From RPQJ01 sp963746325 (GTDB taxonomy: Bacteria; Pseudomonadota; Gammaproteobacteria; Steroidobacterales; Steroidobacteraceae), in assembly GCA_963746325.1 (NCBI GenBank), contig CAVVBC010000005.1, positions 890,983 to 954,982 of the forward strand: DNA of 64,000 nucleotides, read 5' to 3'. Within the stretch, counting starts at the first letter, position 1. Every line of letters starts with the position of its first letter. A program made the translations under genes and the position numbers. Shown piece after piece: positions 46,297-56,101 of the stretch. The notes beneath the pieces are model-generated. The model was given only the letters and a program-made list of their open reading frames with translations. It was not told the origin of the DNA and ran no database searches.

Positions 46297-47709
46297 TCAA
46301 TCGATCGAGAACGGCACGATCCGTCGTTCATTGGTACGCACGGTCAGCTTGCGGCCGAGCGGCGGGAACGCGCGCTGGTGGCAGTCGGGCCGCTCGCAGA
46401 TCCGGCAGCTGACGCCCACGGGCACGGCGGCGCCGTCGAGGCTCAGCCCTTCGGAGTACACGACCTTGTCGGCATAGGCCACTTCGCAGCCGATGCCGAT
46501 TGCGTACTGCCGATTGGGGCGCCGGAAATTGCCTGAGCGCTTGACGATGCTGCGGCCCACGCAGAGATAGCGCACGCCGTCAGGCATCTCGGCCACCTGC
46601 ACCAGGATGCGGCCCGGGTGCCCGAACGCTTCGTGCACGTTCCACAGCGGACAGGCCCCACCGAAGCGCGCGAACTGGAAGCGCGTCGAGCTGTGCCGCT
46701 TGGTGATGTTGCCGGCCTGGTCCACGCGCACGAAGTAAAACGGCACGCCGCGGGCACCGGGTCGTTGCAGCGTGCTGAGGCGGTGCGACACCTGCTCGAA
46801 GCTCGCGTTGTACCGGTGCTGCAGCTGCTCGATGTCGTGCAGCAGTTCGATCGCCGACGCGGCAAAGCGCCGGTACGGCATCACGAGCGCGCCGGCTGCG
46901 TAATTGAGGAGACCGATGCGGGCGATGTCGCGGGCCGTGGTGGATTCGAGTCCAGCCGTCGCGAGCACCTCGTTGCACAGATCGGTGAACAGCAGGTCGG
47001 CCAGCTGCGTGGCCAGCTGGAACGCCCGCGTCGGCTCGGCGAGGTCGCGGTCCAGCGTGAGCACCCTGGTCGAAGGGTCGTAGTGACGGATCAGGCCTGC
47101 ATCGGCCACGGTGCGGACGACGCGAATGCCGAAACGTTCGGACAGGGCGCGTTCGAGCGTCGCCACCGCGTTGCCGTCGCCATCGATGCCGATGTCGGCC
47201 GCCACCGCCTCTGCGGCGACGTCCAGTTCGTCGACATAGTTGTCGCGGTAGTGGAAAAAGTCGCGCACCTCCTGGTAGGGCACCAGCGAGTCGGGCGCGT
47301 CTTCGGTGCGCATGCGCACCGTTTCGTCGAACCGCAGGATGCGCTCGTCCAGCGCGCGGTAGGCCCGATGCAGCGCCAGGTACTGGCGTGCCAGCGTCGG
47401 TGTCGTGGCCGCCGCGAGCTTGAGTTCGGACAGCGCCGGCGAAGGCATTCCCAGCCCCAGGTCGGCGCTGGCTTCGCGCAGGTCCGCGATCAGCCGGGTT
47501 TCCTCGTCGCTGTCGAACTCGCCGGGGCCGACGACGAAGATGCGGGACAGGGCGATCAGCACCCGCGCCGTGACGGGGCGCTGGTTAGTCTCGATCTGCG
47601 ACAGGTAGCTGGTCGACAGCCCCAGCAGCTTGGCGCAGGCATCGAGCGTCAAGCCCTGCCGCTCGCGCAGGGCGCGGACCTTGGGCCCAACGAAGAGCTT
47701 GTCGCGCAT
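46297..47709 (-). CDS. ScfR/PrpR-type short-chain acyl-CoA-responsive regulator
   Basis: A 470-residue regulator. An N-terminal Xre helix-turn-helix (ALRERQGLTLDACAKLLGLS, YLSQIETNQRPV) is followed by an ImmA/IrrE-like domain without the HExxH metal motif (RAFQLATQLADLLF occurs there). The C-terminal ScfR/DUF2083 domain has conserved Cys (ACPLWNVHEAFGHPG, CRICERPDCHQRAF). Relatives (PrpR, RamB) sense acyl-CoA or glyoxylate metabolites and bind near TTTGCAAA-like sites. It is divergent from prpB and probably controls the 2-methylcitrate operon. Confidence 0.85.
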   Translation of the reverse strand: MRDKLFVGPKVRALRERQGLTLDACAKLLGLSTSYLSQIETNQRPVTARVLIALSRIFVVGPGEFDSDEETRLIADLREASADLGLGMPSPALSELKLAAATTPTLARQYLALHRAYRALDERILRFDETVRMRTEDAPDSLVPYQEVRDFFHYRDNYVDELDVAAEAVAADIGIDGDGNAVATLERALSERFGIRVVRTVADAGLIRHYDPSTRVLTLDRDLAEPTRAFQLATQLADLLFTDLCNEVLATAGLESTTARDIARIGLLNYAAGALVMPYRRFAASAIELLHDIEQLQHRYNASFEQVSHRLSTLQRPGARGVPFYFVRVDQAGNITKRHSSTRFQFARFGGACPLWNVHEAFGHPGRILVQVAEMPDGVRYLCVGRSIVKRSGNFRRPNRQYAIGIGCEVAYADKVVYSEGLSLDGAAVPVGVSCRICERPDCHQRAFPPLGRKLTVRTNERRIVPFSID

Positions 47710-47714
47710 TGATT

Positions 47715-47770
47715 TTACAATTTCACAATTTCACAGGATTTCGCAAGTTTATACGCCCTTATTTGCAGGC
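47715..47770. promoter_or_regulatory. Regulatory region with 8-bp direct repeats (prp operator candidate)
   Basis: Two tandem ACAATTTC copies (47717-47724, 47725-47732) are followed by ACAGGATTTC (47733-47742). Further on, TTTCGCAAG and ATTTGCAGG occur about 22 bases apart. The AT-rich block stands between the divergent regulator and prpB starts (133 bases in all), so it is the likely binding site for the ScfR-like protein. Confidence 0.45.
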
Positions 47771-47842
47771 TACGCAACGCGCGCATGGAGCAAACTATCG
47801 GCCTTCCCGAGTCCAGCCACCCCCGTGGAGAACGCCCCACCC

Positions 47843-48745
47843 ATGCCAACGGCCAAGTCATCCGCCTCCGCCGGCGCCAGGTTTCGCGCCGCCCTTGCCG
47901 CCGAGAAGCCGTTGCAGGTCGCCGGTGCCGTCAATGCCTACTCCGCCCTGCTGGCGGAACGCGCCGGCTTCAAGGCGATCTACCTGTCGGGTGCGGGGGT
48001 CGCGAACGCTTCGTTCGGGCTGCCGGACCTCGGCATCACCAGCCTCAACGACGTCTGCGAGGACGTTCGCCGCATCACCTCGGCCACCGACGTGCCGCTG
48101 CTGGTCGATGCGGATACCGGCTGGGGCGCGGCCTTCAACATCTCGCGCACGATTGCGGACCTGATCAAGTCGGGGGCCGGTGCCTGTCATCTCGAGGACC
48201 AGGTGCAGGCGAAGCGCTGCGGTCACCGGCCCGGCAAGGCACTGGTGTCAGCGGACGAAATGGTCGATCGCATCAAGGCCGCCGTCGACGGCCGCACCGA
48301 CGATCAGTTCGTGATCATGGCCCGCACCGACGCGCATGCCGTCGAGGGCCAGCAGGCCGCCATCGACCGCGCGCTCCGGTACGTCGAGGCCGGTGCGGAC
48401 ATGATCTTTGCCGAGGCGCTCACCACGCTGGACGAGTACCGCCAGTTCACCTCTACCGTGAAGGTGCCGGTGCTGGCCAACATCACCGAGTTCGGCAAGA
48501 CGCCGCTCTTCACGGTGCAGGAACTCGCCGGCGCCGGGGCGCAGCTGGTGCTGTATCCGCTGTCTGCATTTCGCGCAATGTCGAGGGCCGCCGAGATCGT
48601 CTACGGTGCCTTGCGCCAGGAAGGAACGCAGCAGGGCGTCCTCGACCGCATGCAGACCCGCGTCGAACTGTACGAAGTGCTCGGCTACCACGAGTACGAG
48701 CAGAAGCTCGACGAGCTCTTCGTGCGCGAAGGCGCGGTCAAGTAA
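47843..48745 (+). CDS. prpB: 2-methylisocitrate lyase
   Basis: A 300-residue isocitrate lyase-family TIM barrel starting MPTAKSSASAGARFRAALAA. The active-site motif is KRCGHRPGK, with LVDADTGWGAAFNISRTI and MARTDAHAVEG binding metal and substrate. It cleaves 2-methylisocitrate to pyruvate and succinate in propionate catabolism. It is first in the prpB-prpC-acnD-prpF operon, 21 bases upstream of prpC. Confidence 0.95.
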   Translation: MPTAKSSASAGARFRAALAAEKPLQVAGAVNAYSALLAERAGFKAIYLSGAGVANASFGLPDLGITSLNDVCEDVRRITSATDVPLLVDADTGWGAAFNISRTIADLIKSGAGACHLEDQVQAKRCGHRPGKALVSADEMVDRIKAAVDGRTDDQFVIMARTDAHAVEGQQAAIDRALRYVEAGADMIFAEALTTLDEYRQFTSTVKVPVLANITEFGKTPLFTVQELAGAGAQLVLYPLSAFRAMSRAAEIVYGALRQEGTQQGVLDRMQTRVELYEVLGYHEYEQKLDELFVREGAVK

Positions 48746-48766
48746 ACCCGAACGAGAGCACTCATC

Positions 48767-49933
48767 ATGAGCACCAGCACCGAGACCCCTCCCGCCGCCA
48801 CCGCATTCAAGCCGAAAAAGTCCGTCGCGCTGTCGGGCGTGCCCGCGGGCAACACGGCCCTGTGCACGGTGGGCCGCAGCGGTAACGACCTGCACTATCG
48901 CGGCTACGACATCCTCGACCTCGCCGACCGGTGCGAGTTCGAGGAAGTCGCGCACCTGCTGGTGCATGGCAAGCTGCCCAATGCGGCCGAGCTGAAAGGC
49001 TACAAGGCCAAGCTCAAGCGGCTGCGCGGATTGCCGGAGGCCGTGCAACTGGCACTGCAGGCACTGCCTGCGTCCAGCCACCCGATGGACGTGCTGCGTA
49101 CGGGCACGTCGGTGCTCGGCTGCGTGCTGCCCGAAAAAGACGACCACAACGCCGCGGGTGCGCGCGACATCGCCGACCGCCTGCTGGCCAGCCTCGGCTC
49201 GATGCTCTGCTACTGGTACCACTACAGCCACTCGGGCCGGGTCATCGAAGTCGAAACCGACGACGACTCGATCGGCGGTCACTTCCTGCACCTGCTGCAC
49301 GACGAACCCGCGCCCGCCTCGTGGGTGAAGGCGATGCACGTGTCGCTCAACCTGTACGCCGAGCACGAGTTCAACGCCTCGACCTTCACCGGCCGCGTGA
49401 TCGCGGGCACCGGTTCCGACATCTATTCCTGCATCACCGGCGCGATCGGCGCACTGCGCGGACCGAAGCACGGCGGCGCGAACGAAGTCGCGTTCGAAGT
49501 GCAGAAGCGCTACGAGACGCCCGACGAAGCCGCAGCGGACATCAAGGCCCGCGTAGAGCGCAAGGAAGTCGTCATCGGCTTCGGTCACCCGGTCTACACG
49601 GTCAGCGATCCGCGCAACAAGGTGATCAAGGAAGTGGCGCGCCAGCTGTCGGCCGAAGCGGGCGACATGAAGATGTACGACATCGCCGAGCGCCTGGAAA
49701 CCGTGATGTGGGACATCAAGAAGATGTTCCCGAACCTGGACTGGTTCAGCGCGGTCTCGTATCACATGATGGGCGTGCCCACCGCGATGTTCACGCCGCT
49801 GTTCGTCGTGGCGCGCACGGCGGGCTGGAGCGCCCACGTGATCGAGCAGCGCATCGACGGCAAGATCATCCGACCGAGCGCGAACTACACGGGACCCGAG
49901 GATCGCCAGTTCGTGCCGATGAAGGATCGATGA
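48767..49933 (+). CDS. prpC: 2-methylcitrate synthase
   Basis: A 388-residue citrate synthase-fold enzyme. Family blocks are GLPEAVQLALQALPASSHPM, YSHSGRVIEVETDDDSIGGH, the catalytic His region GPKHGGANEVAFE, GFGHPVYTV and SYHMMGVPTAMFTPLFVVAR. The short length and operon context favour methylcitrate synthase (propionyl-CoA plus oxaloacetate) over citrate synthase. It overlaps acnD by 4 bases (ATGA). Confidence 0.93.
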   Translation: MSTSTETPPAATAFKPKKSVALSGVPAGNTALCTVGRSGNDLHYRGYDILDLADRCEFEEVAHLLVHGKLPNAAELKGYKAKLKRLRGLPEAVQLALQALPASSHPMDVLRTGTSVLGCVLPEKDDHNAAGARDIADRLLASLGSMLCYWYHYSHSGRVIEVETDDDSIGGHFLHLLHDEPAPASWVKAMHVSLNLYAEHEFNASTFTGRVIAGTGSDIYSCITGAIGALRGPKHGGANEVAFEVQKRYETPDEAAADIKARVERKEVVIGFGHPVYTVSDPRNKVIKEVARQLSAEAGDMKMYDIAERLETVMWDIKKMFPNLDWFSAVSYHMMGVPTAMFTPLFVVARTAGWSAHVIEQRIDGKIIRPSANYTGPEDRQFVPMKDR

Positions 49934-52521
49934 ACAGCGCCTACCGCAAGCCACTGCCCGGCACCAATCTCGACTACTTCGACGCGCGCGCAGCCGTCGA
50001 CGCCATCGAGCCCGGCGCCTACGACCGTCTCCCGTACACGGCCCGGGTGCATGCCGAGAACCTCGTCCGCCGCTGTGAGCCGGCAATCCTCGAGGCGAGC
50101 CTGCGGCAGTTGATCGAGCGCAGGCGCGATCTCGACTTTCCGTGGTTTCCGGCGCGCGTCGTGTGTCACGACATCCTGGGACAGACTGCGCTCGTCGATC
50201 TCGCGGGCCTGCGCGATGCGATTGCGCGAGCAGGGCGGCGATCCGGCGCAGGTGAACCCGGTGGTGCCGGTGCAGTTGATCGTCGATCACTCGCTGGCGG
50301 TGGAGTGCGGTGGCTACGATCCGGACGCGTTCGCGAAGAACCGCGCGATCGAAGATCGCCGCAACGAAGACCGCTTCCACTTCATCGACTGGACCCGGCT
50401 CGCGTTCAAGAACGTCGACGTGATTCCGCCTGGCAACGGCATCATGCACCAGATCAATCTCGAGCGAATGTCGCCGGTCGTGCACGCGATCGACGGCGTT
50501 GCGTTCCCCGACACGCTCGTCGGCACGGACAGCCACACGCCGCACGTGGACGCACTCGGCGTGATCGCCGTCGGTGTGGGTGGTCTCGAGGCAGAAAGCG
50601 TGATGCTCGGGCGCGCGTCGTGGATGCGGTTGCCGGACATCGTCGGCGTGCAGTTGCAGGGCAAGCCGCAGCCAGGCATCACCGCAACGGACATCGTGCT
50701 GGCCCTGACCGAGTTCCTGCGCCAGCAGAAGGTCGTCGGCGCGTACCTCGAGTTCTTCGGCGCAGGCGCCTCTGCCTTGACGCTCGGCGATCGCGCGACG
50801 ATTTCCAACATGGCGCCGGAGTACGGTGCGACGGCCGCGATGTTCTTCATCGACGCGCAGACGATCACGTATCTTGAAGCTCACCGGCCGCGACGACGCG
50901 CAGGTGAAGCTGGTCGAGACGTACGCGAGGCACACCGGCCTGTGGGCGGACAGCCTGGCGACGGCCGTCTACGAACGCACGCTGCAGTTCGATCTCTCGA
51001 GCGTCGTGCGCAACATGGCCGGTCCGTCGAATCCGCATGCGCGCGTGGCCACCACTGATCTCGCGGCGAAAGGCATCGCCGGCGCGTGGCAGGACGAAGC
51101 GGGCAGGATGCCTGACGGCGCCGTGATCATCGCGGCCATCACCAGCTGCACCAACACCAGCAATCCGCGCAACGTCATCGCGGCCGCCCTGCTGGCACGC
51201 AACGCCAACCGGCACGGACTCACGCGCAAGCCGTGGGTGAAGACCTCGCTGGCGCCGGGTTCGAAGGCGGTCGCGCTGTACCTCGATGAAGCGGGACTCA
51301 CCGCCGAACTCGAACAGCTCGGCTTCGGCGTCGTGGCGTTCGCGTGCACGACCTGCAACGGCATGTCCGGCGCGCTGGATCCCGCGATCCAGCAGGAGAT
51401 CATCGAGCGCGACCTGTATGCGACGGCGGTGCTCTCGGGCAATCGCAACTTCGACGGCCGCATCCATCCGTACGCGAAGCAGGCGTTCCTGGCTTCGCCG
51501 GCGCTGGTGGTGGCGTACGCGATCGCAGGCACGATTCGCTTCGACATCGAGAAGGATTCGTTCGGCATCGATGCAGCGGGCAAGCCGATCCTGCTCGAGG
51601 ACCTGTGGCCGTCCGATGCCGAGATCGACGCGGTCGTCGCGGCGAGCGTGAAGCCGGAGCAGTTCCGCAAGGTCTATGAACCGATGTTCCGGATCAGCGT
51701 GGAATCCGGACCCAAGGTGAGCCCGCTGTACGCCTGGCGTCCGCAGAGCACGTACATTCGCCGGCCGCCGTACTGGGAAGGCGCACTGGCCGGCGAGCGC
51801 TCGCTCAAGGGGATGCGACCGCTGGCGGTGCTCGGCGACAACATCACCACCGACCACCTCTCGCCGTCCAACGCGATCATGCTGAACAGCGCGGCCGGCG
51901 AGTACCTCGCCCGGATGGGATTGCCGGAGGAAGACTTCAATTCCTACGCCACCCACCGTGGCGATCACCTCACGGCGCAGCGCGCAACGTTTGCCAACCC
52001 CACACTCAAGAACGAGATGGTGACCGTCGACGGCAAGGTCAAGCCCGGGTCGCTTGCGCGCATCGAGCCCGACGGCAAGGTGACGCGCATGTGGGAAGCG
52101 ATCGAGACCTACATGGAGCGCAAGCAACCGCTGATCATCATTGCGGGCGCCGACTACGGCCAGGGTTCGTCGCGGGACTGGGCGGCGAAGGGCGTGCGGC
52201 TCGCGGGTGTCGAAGCAATCGTGGCCGAGGGGTTCGAGCGCATTCACCGCACCAACCTCGTCGGCATGGGCGTGCTGCCGCTCGAGTTCAAGCCGGGCAC
52301 GAATCGGAAGACGCTCGGCATCGACGGCACGGAGACGTTCGACGTGGTGGGCGCACGCGAACCGCGCGCCGACCTCACGCTCGTGATCCACGCGCAAAGA
52401 CGGCAAGCGCGTCGAGGTTGCGGTCACGTGTCGGCTCGACACGGCCGAGGAAGCGTCGATCTACGAAGCGGGCGGCGTGCTGCAGCGGTTCGCCCGCGAC
52501 TTCCTCGAGAGCAGGAAATAG
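49930..52521 (+). CDS. acnD: Fe/S-dependent 2-methylcitrate dehydratase AcnD (three frameshifts)
   Basis: An aconitase-family protein whose N-terminus MNSAYRKPLPGTNLDYFDAR and blocks FPARVVCHDILGQTALVDLA and TLVGTDSHTPHVDALGVIAV are AcnD-type. The [4Fe-4S] Cys lie in ITSCTNTSNPRNV and ACTTCNGMSGALDP. The frame breaks near 50224-50229, 50872-50874 and 52391-52395. Each break is cured by removing one base, giving 862 residues with stop TAG at 52519-52521. It converts 2-methylcitrate to 2-methylaconitate, which PrpF isomerises. Confidence 0.93.
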
Positions 52522-52525
52522 GAGA

Positions 52526-53737
52526 ATGTCCGCCACTTTCCCGCAGCAGGCCAGCATTCCCGCCACCTACATGCGTGGCGGCACCAGCAAGGGCGTGTTC
52601 TTCCGCCTGCAGGATCTGCCAGCCGCCGCACAGGTGCCCGGTGAGGCGCGTGACCGTCTCTTCCTGCGCGTGATTGGCAGCCCCGATCCTTACGGCGCGC
52701 ACATCGACGGCATGGGTGGCGCCACGTCGAGCACCAGCAAGTGCGTGATCCTCTCCAGGAGCGCCCGCCCCGACCACGATGTCGATTACCTCTACGGCCA
52801 GGTCGCGATCGACAAGGCTTTCGTCGACTGGAGCGGCAACTGCGGCAACCTCTCGACCGCGGCGGGCGCCTTCGCGATCCATGCGGGCTTCGTCGATCCT
52901 GCGCGCGTCCCGCGCAATGGCACCTGCACGGTGCGCATCTGGCAGGCCAACATCGGCAAGACCATCATCGCGCACGTGCCGGTGACTGACGGCGCCGTGC
53001 AGGAGACCGGCGACTTCGAACTCGACGGCGTGACGTTTCCCGCCGCCGAGATCGTGCTCGAGTTCATCGATCCCTCCGATGACGGCGCCGACGGCGGTTC
53101 GATGTTCCCCACCGGGCACCTGGTCGACGACCTCGACGTGCCGGGCGTCGGCACGTTCAAGGCGACGATGATCACTGCGGGCATCCCCACGGTGTTCGTC
53201 AACGCTCGCGACATCGGCTACACCGGCACCGAGCTGCGCGAGGCCATCAACGGCGATCCGCAGCAGCTCGCGCGCTTCGAGCAGATCCGTGTCGCGGGCG
53301 CGCTGCGCATGGGCCTGATCAAGACGCCTGCGGAAGCCTTGCAACGGCAACACACACCCAAGATCGCGTTCGTGGCGCCGCCAGCAGATTACGTGTCGCA
53401 AGCGGGCGCCAAAGTCGCGGCCGGCGACATCGACCTGCTCGTGCGCGCCCTCTCCATGGGCAAGCTGCATCACGCGATGATGGGGACGGCCGCCGTCGCC
53501 ATCGGCACGGCCGCAGCGATTCCCGGCACGCTGGTGAACCTGGCCGCCGGTGGGGGCACGCGCACGGCCGTGCGTTTCGGTCATCCGTCGGGCACGCTGC
53601 GCGTCGGTGCCGAAGCGACGCAGGTGAATGGCGAATGGACCGTGACCAAGGCCATCATGAGCCGCAGCGCCCGCATCCTGATGGAAGGGCGCGTGCGCGT
53701 GCCAGTGCTGATCGCGGGGCGCGGTCATGACGACTGA
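52526..53737 (+). CDS. prpF: 2-methylaconitate cis-trans isomerase PrpF
   Basis: A 403-residue protein with the DAP-epimerase-like fold. Blocks are ATYMRGGTSKGVFFRLQDLP, GMGGATSSTSKCVILSRSAR, GNCGNLSTAAGAFAIHAGFV and MITAGIPTVFVNARDIGYTG. It starts 4 bases after acnD and has a GGAGA ribosome-binding site. AcnD plus PrpF replaces PrpD in the pathway. It overlaps the following gene by 11 bases. Confidence 0.95.
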   Translation: MSATFPQQASIPATYMRGGTSKGVFFRLQDLPAAAQVPGEARDRLFLRVIGSPDPYGAHIDGMGGATSSTSKCVILSRSARPDHDVDYLYGQVAIDKAFVDWSGNCGNLSTAAGAFAIHAGFVDPARVPRNGTCTVRIWQANIGKTIIAHVPVTDGAVQETGDFELDGVTFPAAEIVLEFIDPSDDGADGGSMFPTGHLVDDLDVPGVGTFKATMITAGIPTVFVNARDIGYTGTELREAINGDPQQLARFEQIRVAGALRMGLIKTPAEALQRQHTPKIAFVAPPADYVSQAGAKVAAGDIDLLVRALSMGKLHHAMMGTAAVAIGTAAAIPGTLVNLAAGGGTRTAVRFGHPSGTLRVGAEATQVNGEWTVTKAIMSRSARILMEGRVRVPVLIAGRGHDD

Positions 53738-54584
53738 GGCCCATCCGCCAGCGGCCTACGCAGCGGCATGCTGCGCACTCATGGATGGACTGACCGCGGC
53801 ATTCCAGGCTCTGCAGCACCCGGGCTGCGTGCGACTGATCGGCCCGGTGGTGCCGGGCGCAACGATGACGTTCGGTGCGCGAGTTCCGGGGACCTCGTAC
53901 CAGCTCGATCCGGTGCAGGCCGCGTTCAGTTTCGGCACGATGATCGGCTGGCTCGATCAATGCGACACGTCGCTCGCGACGGGCACGCTGCATCCAGCCC
54001 ACCTGCTCGGTGCGCTCCTGCCCGTGGCCGACTACCAGGCACGCAAGGCACTGGCCGAAGGACGCGCCCCGGGATCGGTGCACGACCTGCTGACCGCGGT
54101 GCTCGATGCACATGCGCGGCAGTTCGCCCCAGCCGAAATCCTGCGGCGCGACGTGCCTGCGGCACGCGGCGACGCTGTCCGCGCGGCTGCTGCAGCGACA
54201 GTGGCGAACCTGCTCGGGGCAACGCAGGCGCAATCGATGACGGCGCTGAGTCATGCAGCACGCGAGACCGCTGCTGCTGGTGCCAACGGCGCATCACAGC
54301 GCTGGTGGCTCGGCGATGCCAGCGGTCGCGCCGTGCGCATCGCATTGATCGCGTTGGCCGAATCACCCGCCGAACCAGCGCCATCTACTGCATTGCCCGC
54401 GCCCAAACAGGTTCTCTCGCTCGACCCGGCTGCAGTCACGCGCATTCGCGAGCGCTTCTGCACCAGCGTCACCGCGCATTTCCCGGGCGTCCAGGCGACG
54501 CGCCTCACGGGGCTGTTCGCCGACTTCGATCGGCTCCGCGCCTTGCCAATCAACGAGATGGTCTCCCTGACCGTGCGCAATTGA
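53727..54584 (+). CDS. Shortened MmgE/PrpD-family protein
   Basis: A 285-residue protein. The N-terminal part keeps the MmgE/PrpD helical-domain signature in a degenerate form, SFGTMIGWLDQCDTSLATGT (usually GWLDxNDT), then HPAHLLGALLPVADYQARKA. The C-terminus (RLTGLFADFDRLRALPINEM) matches the family end. About 150-180 residues of the usual 450-500 are missing from the middle, including the second domain. It may be a non-catalytic descendant that persists because AcnD-PrpF do the dehydration. It overlaps prpF, so it is probably the last operon gene. Confidence 0.65.
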   Translation: MTTEAHPPAAYAAACCALMDGLTAAFQALQHPGCVRLIGPVVPGATMTFGARVPGTSYQLDPVQAAFSFGTMIGWLDQCDTSLATGTLHPAHLLGALLPVADYQARKALAEGRAPGSVHDLLTAVLDAHARQFAPAEILRRDVPAARGDAVRAAAAATVANLLGATQAQSMTALSHAARETAAAGANGASQRWWLGDASGRAVRIALIALAESPAEPAPSTALPAPKQVLSLDPAAVTRIRERFCTSVTAHFPGVQATRLTGLFADFDRLRALPINEMVSLTVRN

Positions 54585-54637
54585 GGGCGCTGCGCTCCTT
54601 GCCTCGAGTCGCGAGGCCTCCGGTGTATCCTGCGCCG

Positions 54638-54676
54638 ATGTCACCTCTAGTCGATGCGGTCGCGACCCATGAGTAG
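54638..54676 (+). CDS. Possible 12-codon upstream ORF coupled to the ion channel
   Basis: ATG 54638 to TAG 54676 encodes MSPLVDAVATHE and its stop overlaps the ATG of the ion channel at 54669 (ATGAGTAG). A TATCCT box at 54626-54631 is 7 bases upstream. No typical Shine-Dalgarno precedes either start, so coupling or leaderless initiation is plausible. Weak evidence. Confidence 0.3.
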   Translation: MSPLVDAVATHE

Positions 54677-55355
54677 CTCCGCGGTGCCCTTTTTCACTCG
54701 CTGGCGCTTCCTCGTCCTCACGTTGCTGATGTGCGCCTGGCTGCTGCTGATGCCGCTGGTGGGCGGCGCCTGGCGGGTGGAGCTGATGCTGGAAGCGTTC
54801 ATGCTCATCACGCTGCTGGTCACGGTGTGGGCCAATCCCGGCCTGAAGGGTTTGCGCAACGTGCTGATCGTGCTCTGGCTGGTATCGGTCACCGGTACGC
54901 TGCTGTCCATCGCCACGACCGACCACCCGGCCTGGCGCTGGTCGCGCACGCTCGAGCTGCTGACCCTGGTGCCGCTGATGGGCATGCTCGCAGGGGGCAT
55001 GCTCGCGTTCGTGCTGCGCGAGCGCAAGCTCACCTTCGACAGCATCTTTGCCACGATTGCCGCCTACCTGTTGGTCGCGGGCTTGTTCACGCAGGTCTAC
55101 ATGTGCCTGCTGACCTGGGATCCGGCGAGCTTCTCGCTGCCCTCCGGTGTGGCGGGCCGCCCGGTGCACCTGCTGCAGGCCGACATGACGTATTTCAGCC
55201 TGGTGACGCTCGCGACGGTCGGTTACGGCGACGTCCTGCCCGCGACCAGCACGGCACGCATGCTGGCCATGATCCAGGCCGTCACCGGTCAGTTCTACAT
55301 CGCCGTCGTGGTCGCGATATTCGTCGGAGCGTACTCGTCCCAGCGGCGCAGCTGA
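54669..55355 (+). CDS. Potassium-type ion channel with TVGYGD filter
   Basis: A 228-residue membrane protein. Four to five hydrophobic helices (about 12-32, 38-52, 62-78, 95-112) precede the pore module (TM helix IFATIAAYLLVAGLFTQVYM, pore loop YFSLVTLATVGYGDVLPATS, final helix). The selectivity filter TVGYGD is the K+ channel signature. No RCK domain or voltage-sensor arginine pattern is visible. ATG 54654 would add five residues. It stands between the propionate operon and rsmG. Confidence 0.8.
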   Translation: MSSSAVPFFTRWRFLVLTLLMCAWLLLMPLVGGAWRVELMLEAFMLITLLVTVWANPGLKGLRNVLIVLWLVSVTGTLLSIATTDHPAWRWSRTLELLTLVPLMGMLAGGMLAFVLRERKLTFDSIFATIAAYLLVAGLFTQVYMCLLTWDPASFSLPSGVAGRPVHLLQADMTYFSLVTLATVGYGDVLPATSTARMLAMIQAVTGQFYIAVVVAIFVGAYSSQRRS

Positions 55356-55408
55356 CCGGGGGACGCGTGCCGGTGCTGCGAGGTACCCCGAACCGGTATC
55401 CTTGCGCG

Positions 55409-56032
55409 ATGAACGATCTACAGGAAGGGGCCCGCGGCCTGGGCCTCGAACTCGACCGCGTGCAGTGCGAGAAGCTGCTGCAGCACCTCGACCTGCTCGA
55501 CGACTGGAACACGCGCATGAACCTCACGGCGATCCGCGAGCGGCCGGCGCAGATCACCAAGCACATCCTGGACAGCCTGACGCTCGTGCCATGGCTGCGC
55601 GGCACGCGGGTCGCGGATATCGGCAGCGGCGCCGGGTTTCCAGGCATTCCGCTCGCCATCGCGCTGCCTGGCGTGCACTTCGCGCTGGTCGAATCAGTCG
55701 GCAAGAAGTGCCGTTTCCTCGAATGCGTCCGTGACACCCTCGCCCTGGAAAACGTCGAGGTCGTGCAATCGCGTGCGGAAAGCTACCAGCCGAAGGAACG
55801 TTTCGAGACGGTCATCGCGCGCGCCGTCGGCCCGCTCGTGGACCTGGTCAAGAACGGGGGCGGGCTCGTGGCCGGCGGGGGCCGCTTGCTCGCCATGAAG
55901 GGACGCGTTCCCGAGGACGAGCTCGCGAAGAAGCTCAGCGGCTGGAAAGTCGTGGCCGTCCACCCGCTGCACGTGCCCGGGCTCGAGGAAGAGCGGCATC
56001 TCGTCGAACTCGCCCATTCGCACGCCAGATAG
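55409..56032 (+). CDS. rsmG: 16S rRNA (guanine-N7)-methyltransferase RsmG
   Basis: A 207-residue SAM enzyme (GidB). The SAM motif is VADIGSGAGFPGIPLAIALP; RMNLTAIRE and LVESVGKKCRFLECVRDTL are also typical. It methylates G527 of 16S rRNA. The start ATG lies only 7 bases after a TATCCT box, implying a leaderless or very short-leader transcript. It leads into parA after a hairpin. Confidence 0.96.
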   Translation: MNDLQEGARGLGLELDRVQCEKLLQHLDLLDDWNTRMNLTAIRERPAQITKHILDSLTLVPWLRGTRVADIGSGAGFPGIPLAIALPGVHFALVESVGKKCRFLECVRDTLALENVEVVQSRAESYQPKERFETVIARAVGPLVDLVKNGGGLVAGGGRLLAMKGRVPEDELAKKLSGWKVVAVHPLHVPGLEEERHLVELAHSHAR

Positions 56033-56044
56033 GCCCGCAGAAGC

Positions 56045-56078
56045 AGGGACGCGACCCTTGCAGGAGGGCCACGTCCCT
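56045..56078 (+). terminator. Hairpin between rsmG and parA
   Basis: AGGGACG (56045-56051) pairs with CGTCCCT (56072-56078), with further inner pairing between ACCCT and AGGGCC. A short ATTT follows. It may attenuate rsmG read-through into parA; a weak terminator at best. Confidence 0.4.
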
Positions 56079-56101
56079 ATTTGCTATCCTTGCGCCGGCC
56101 C

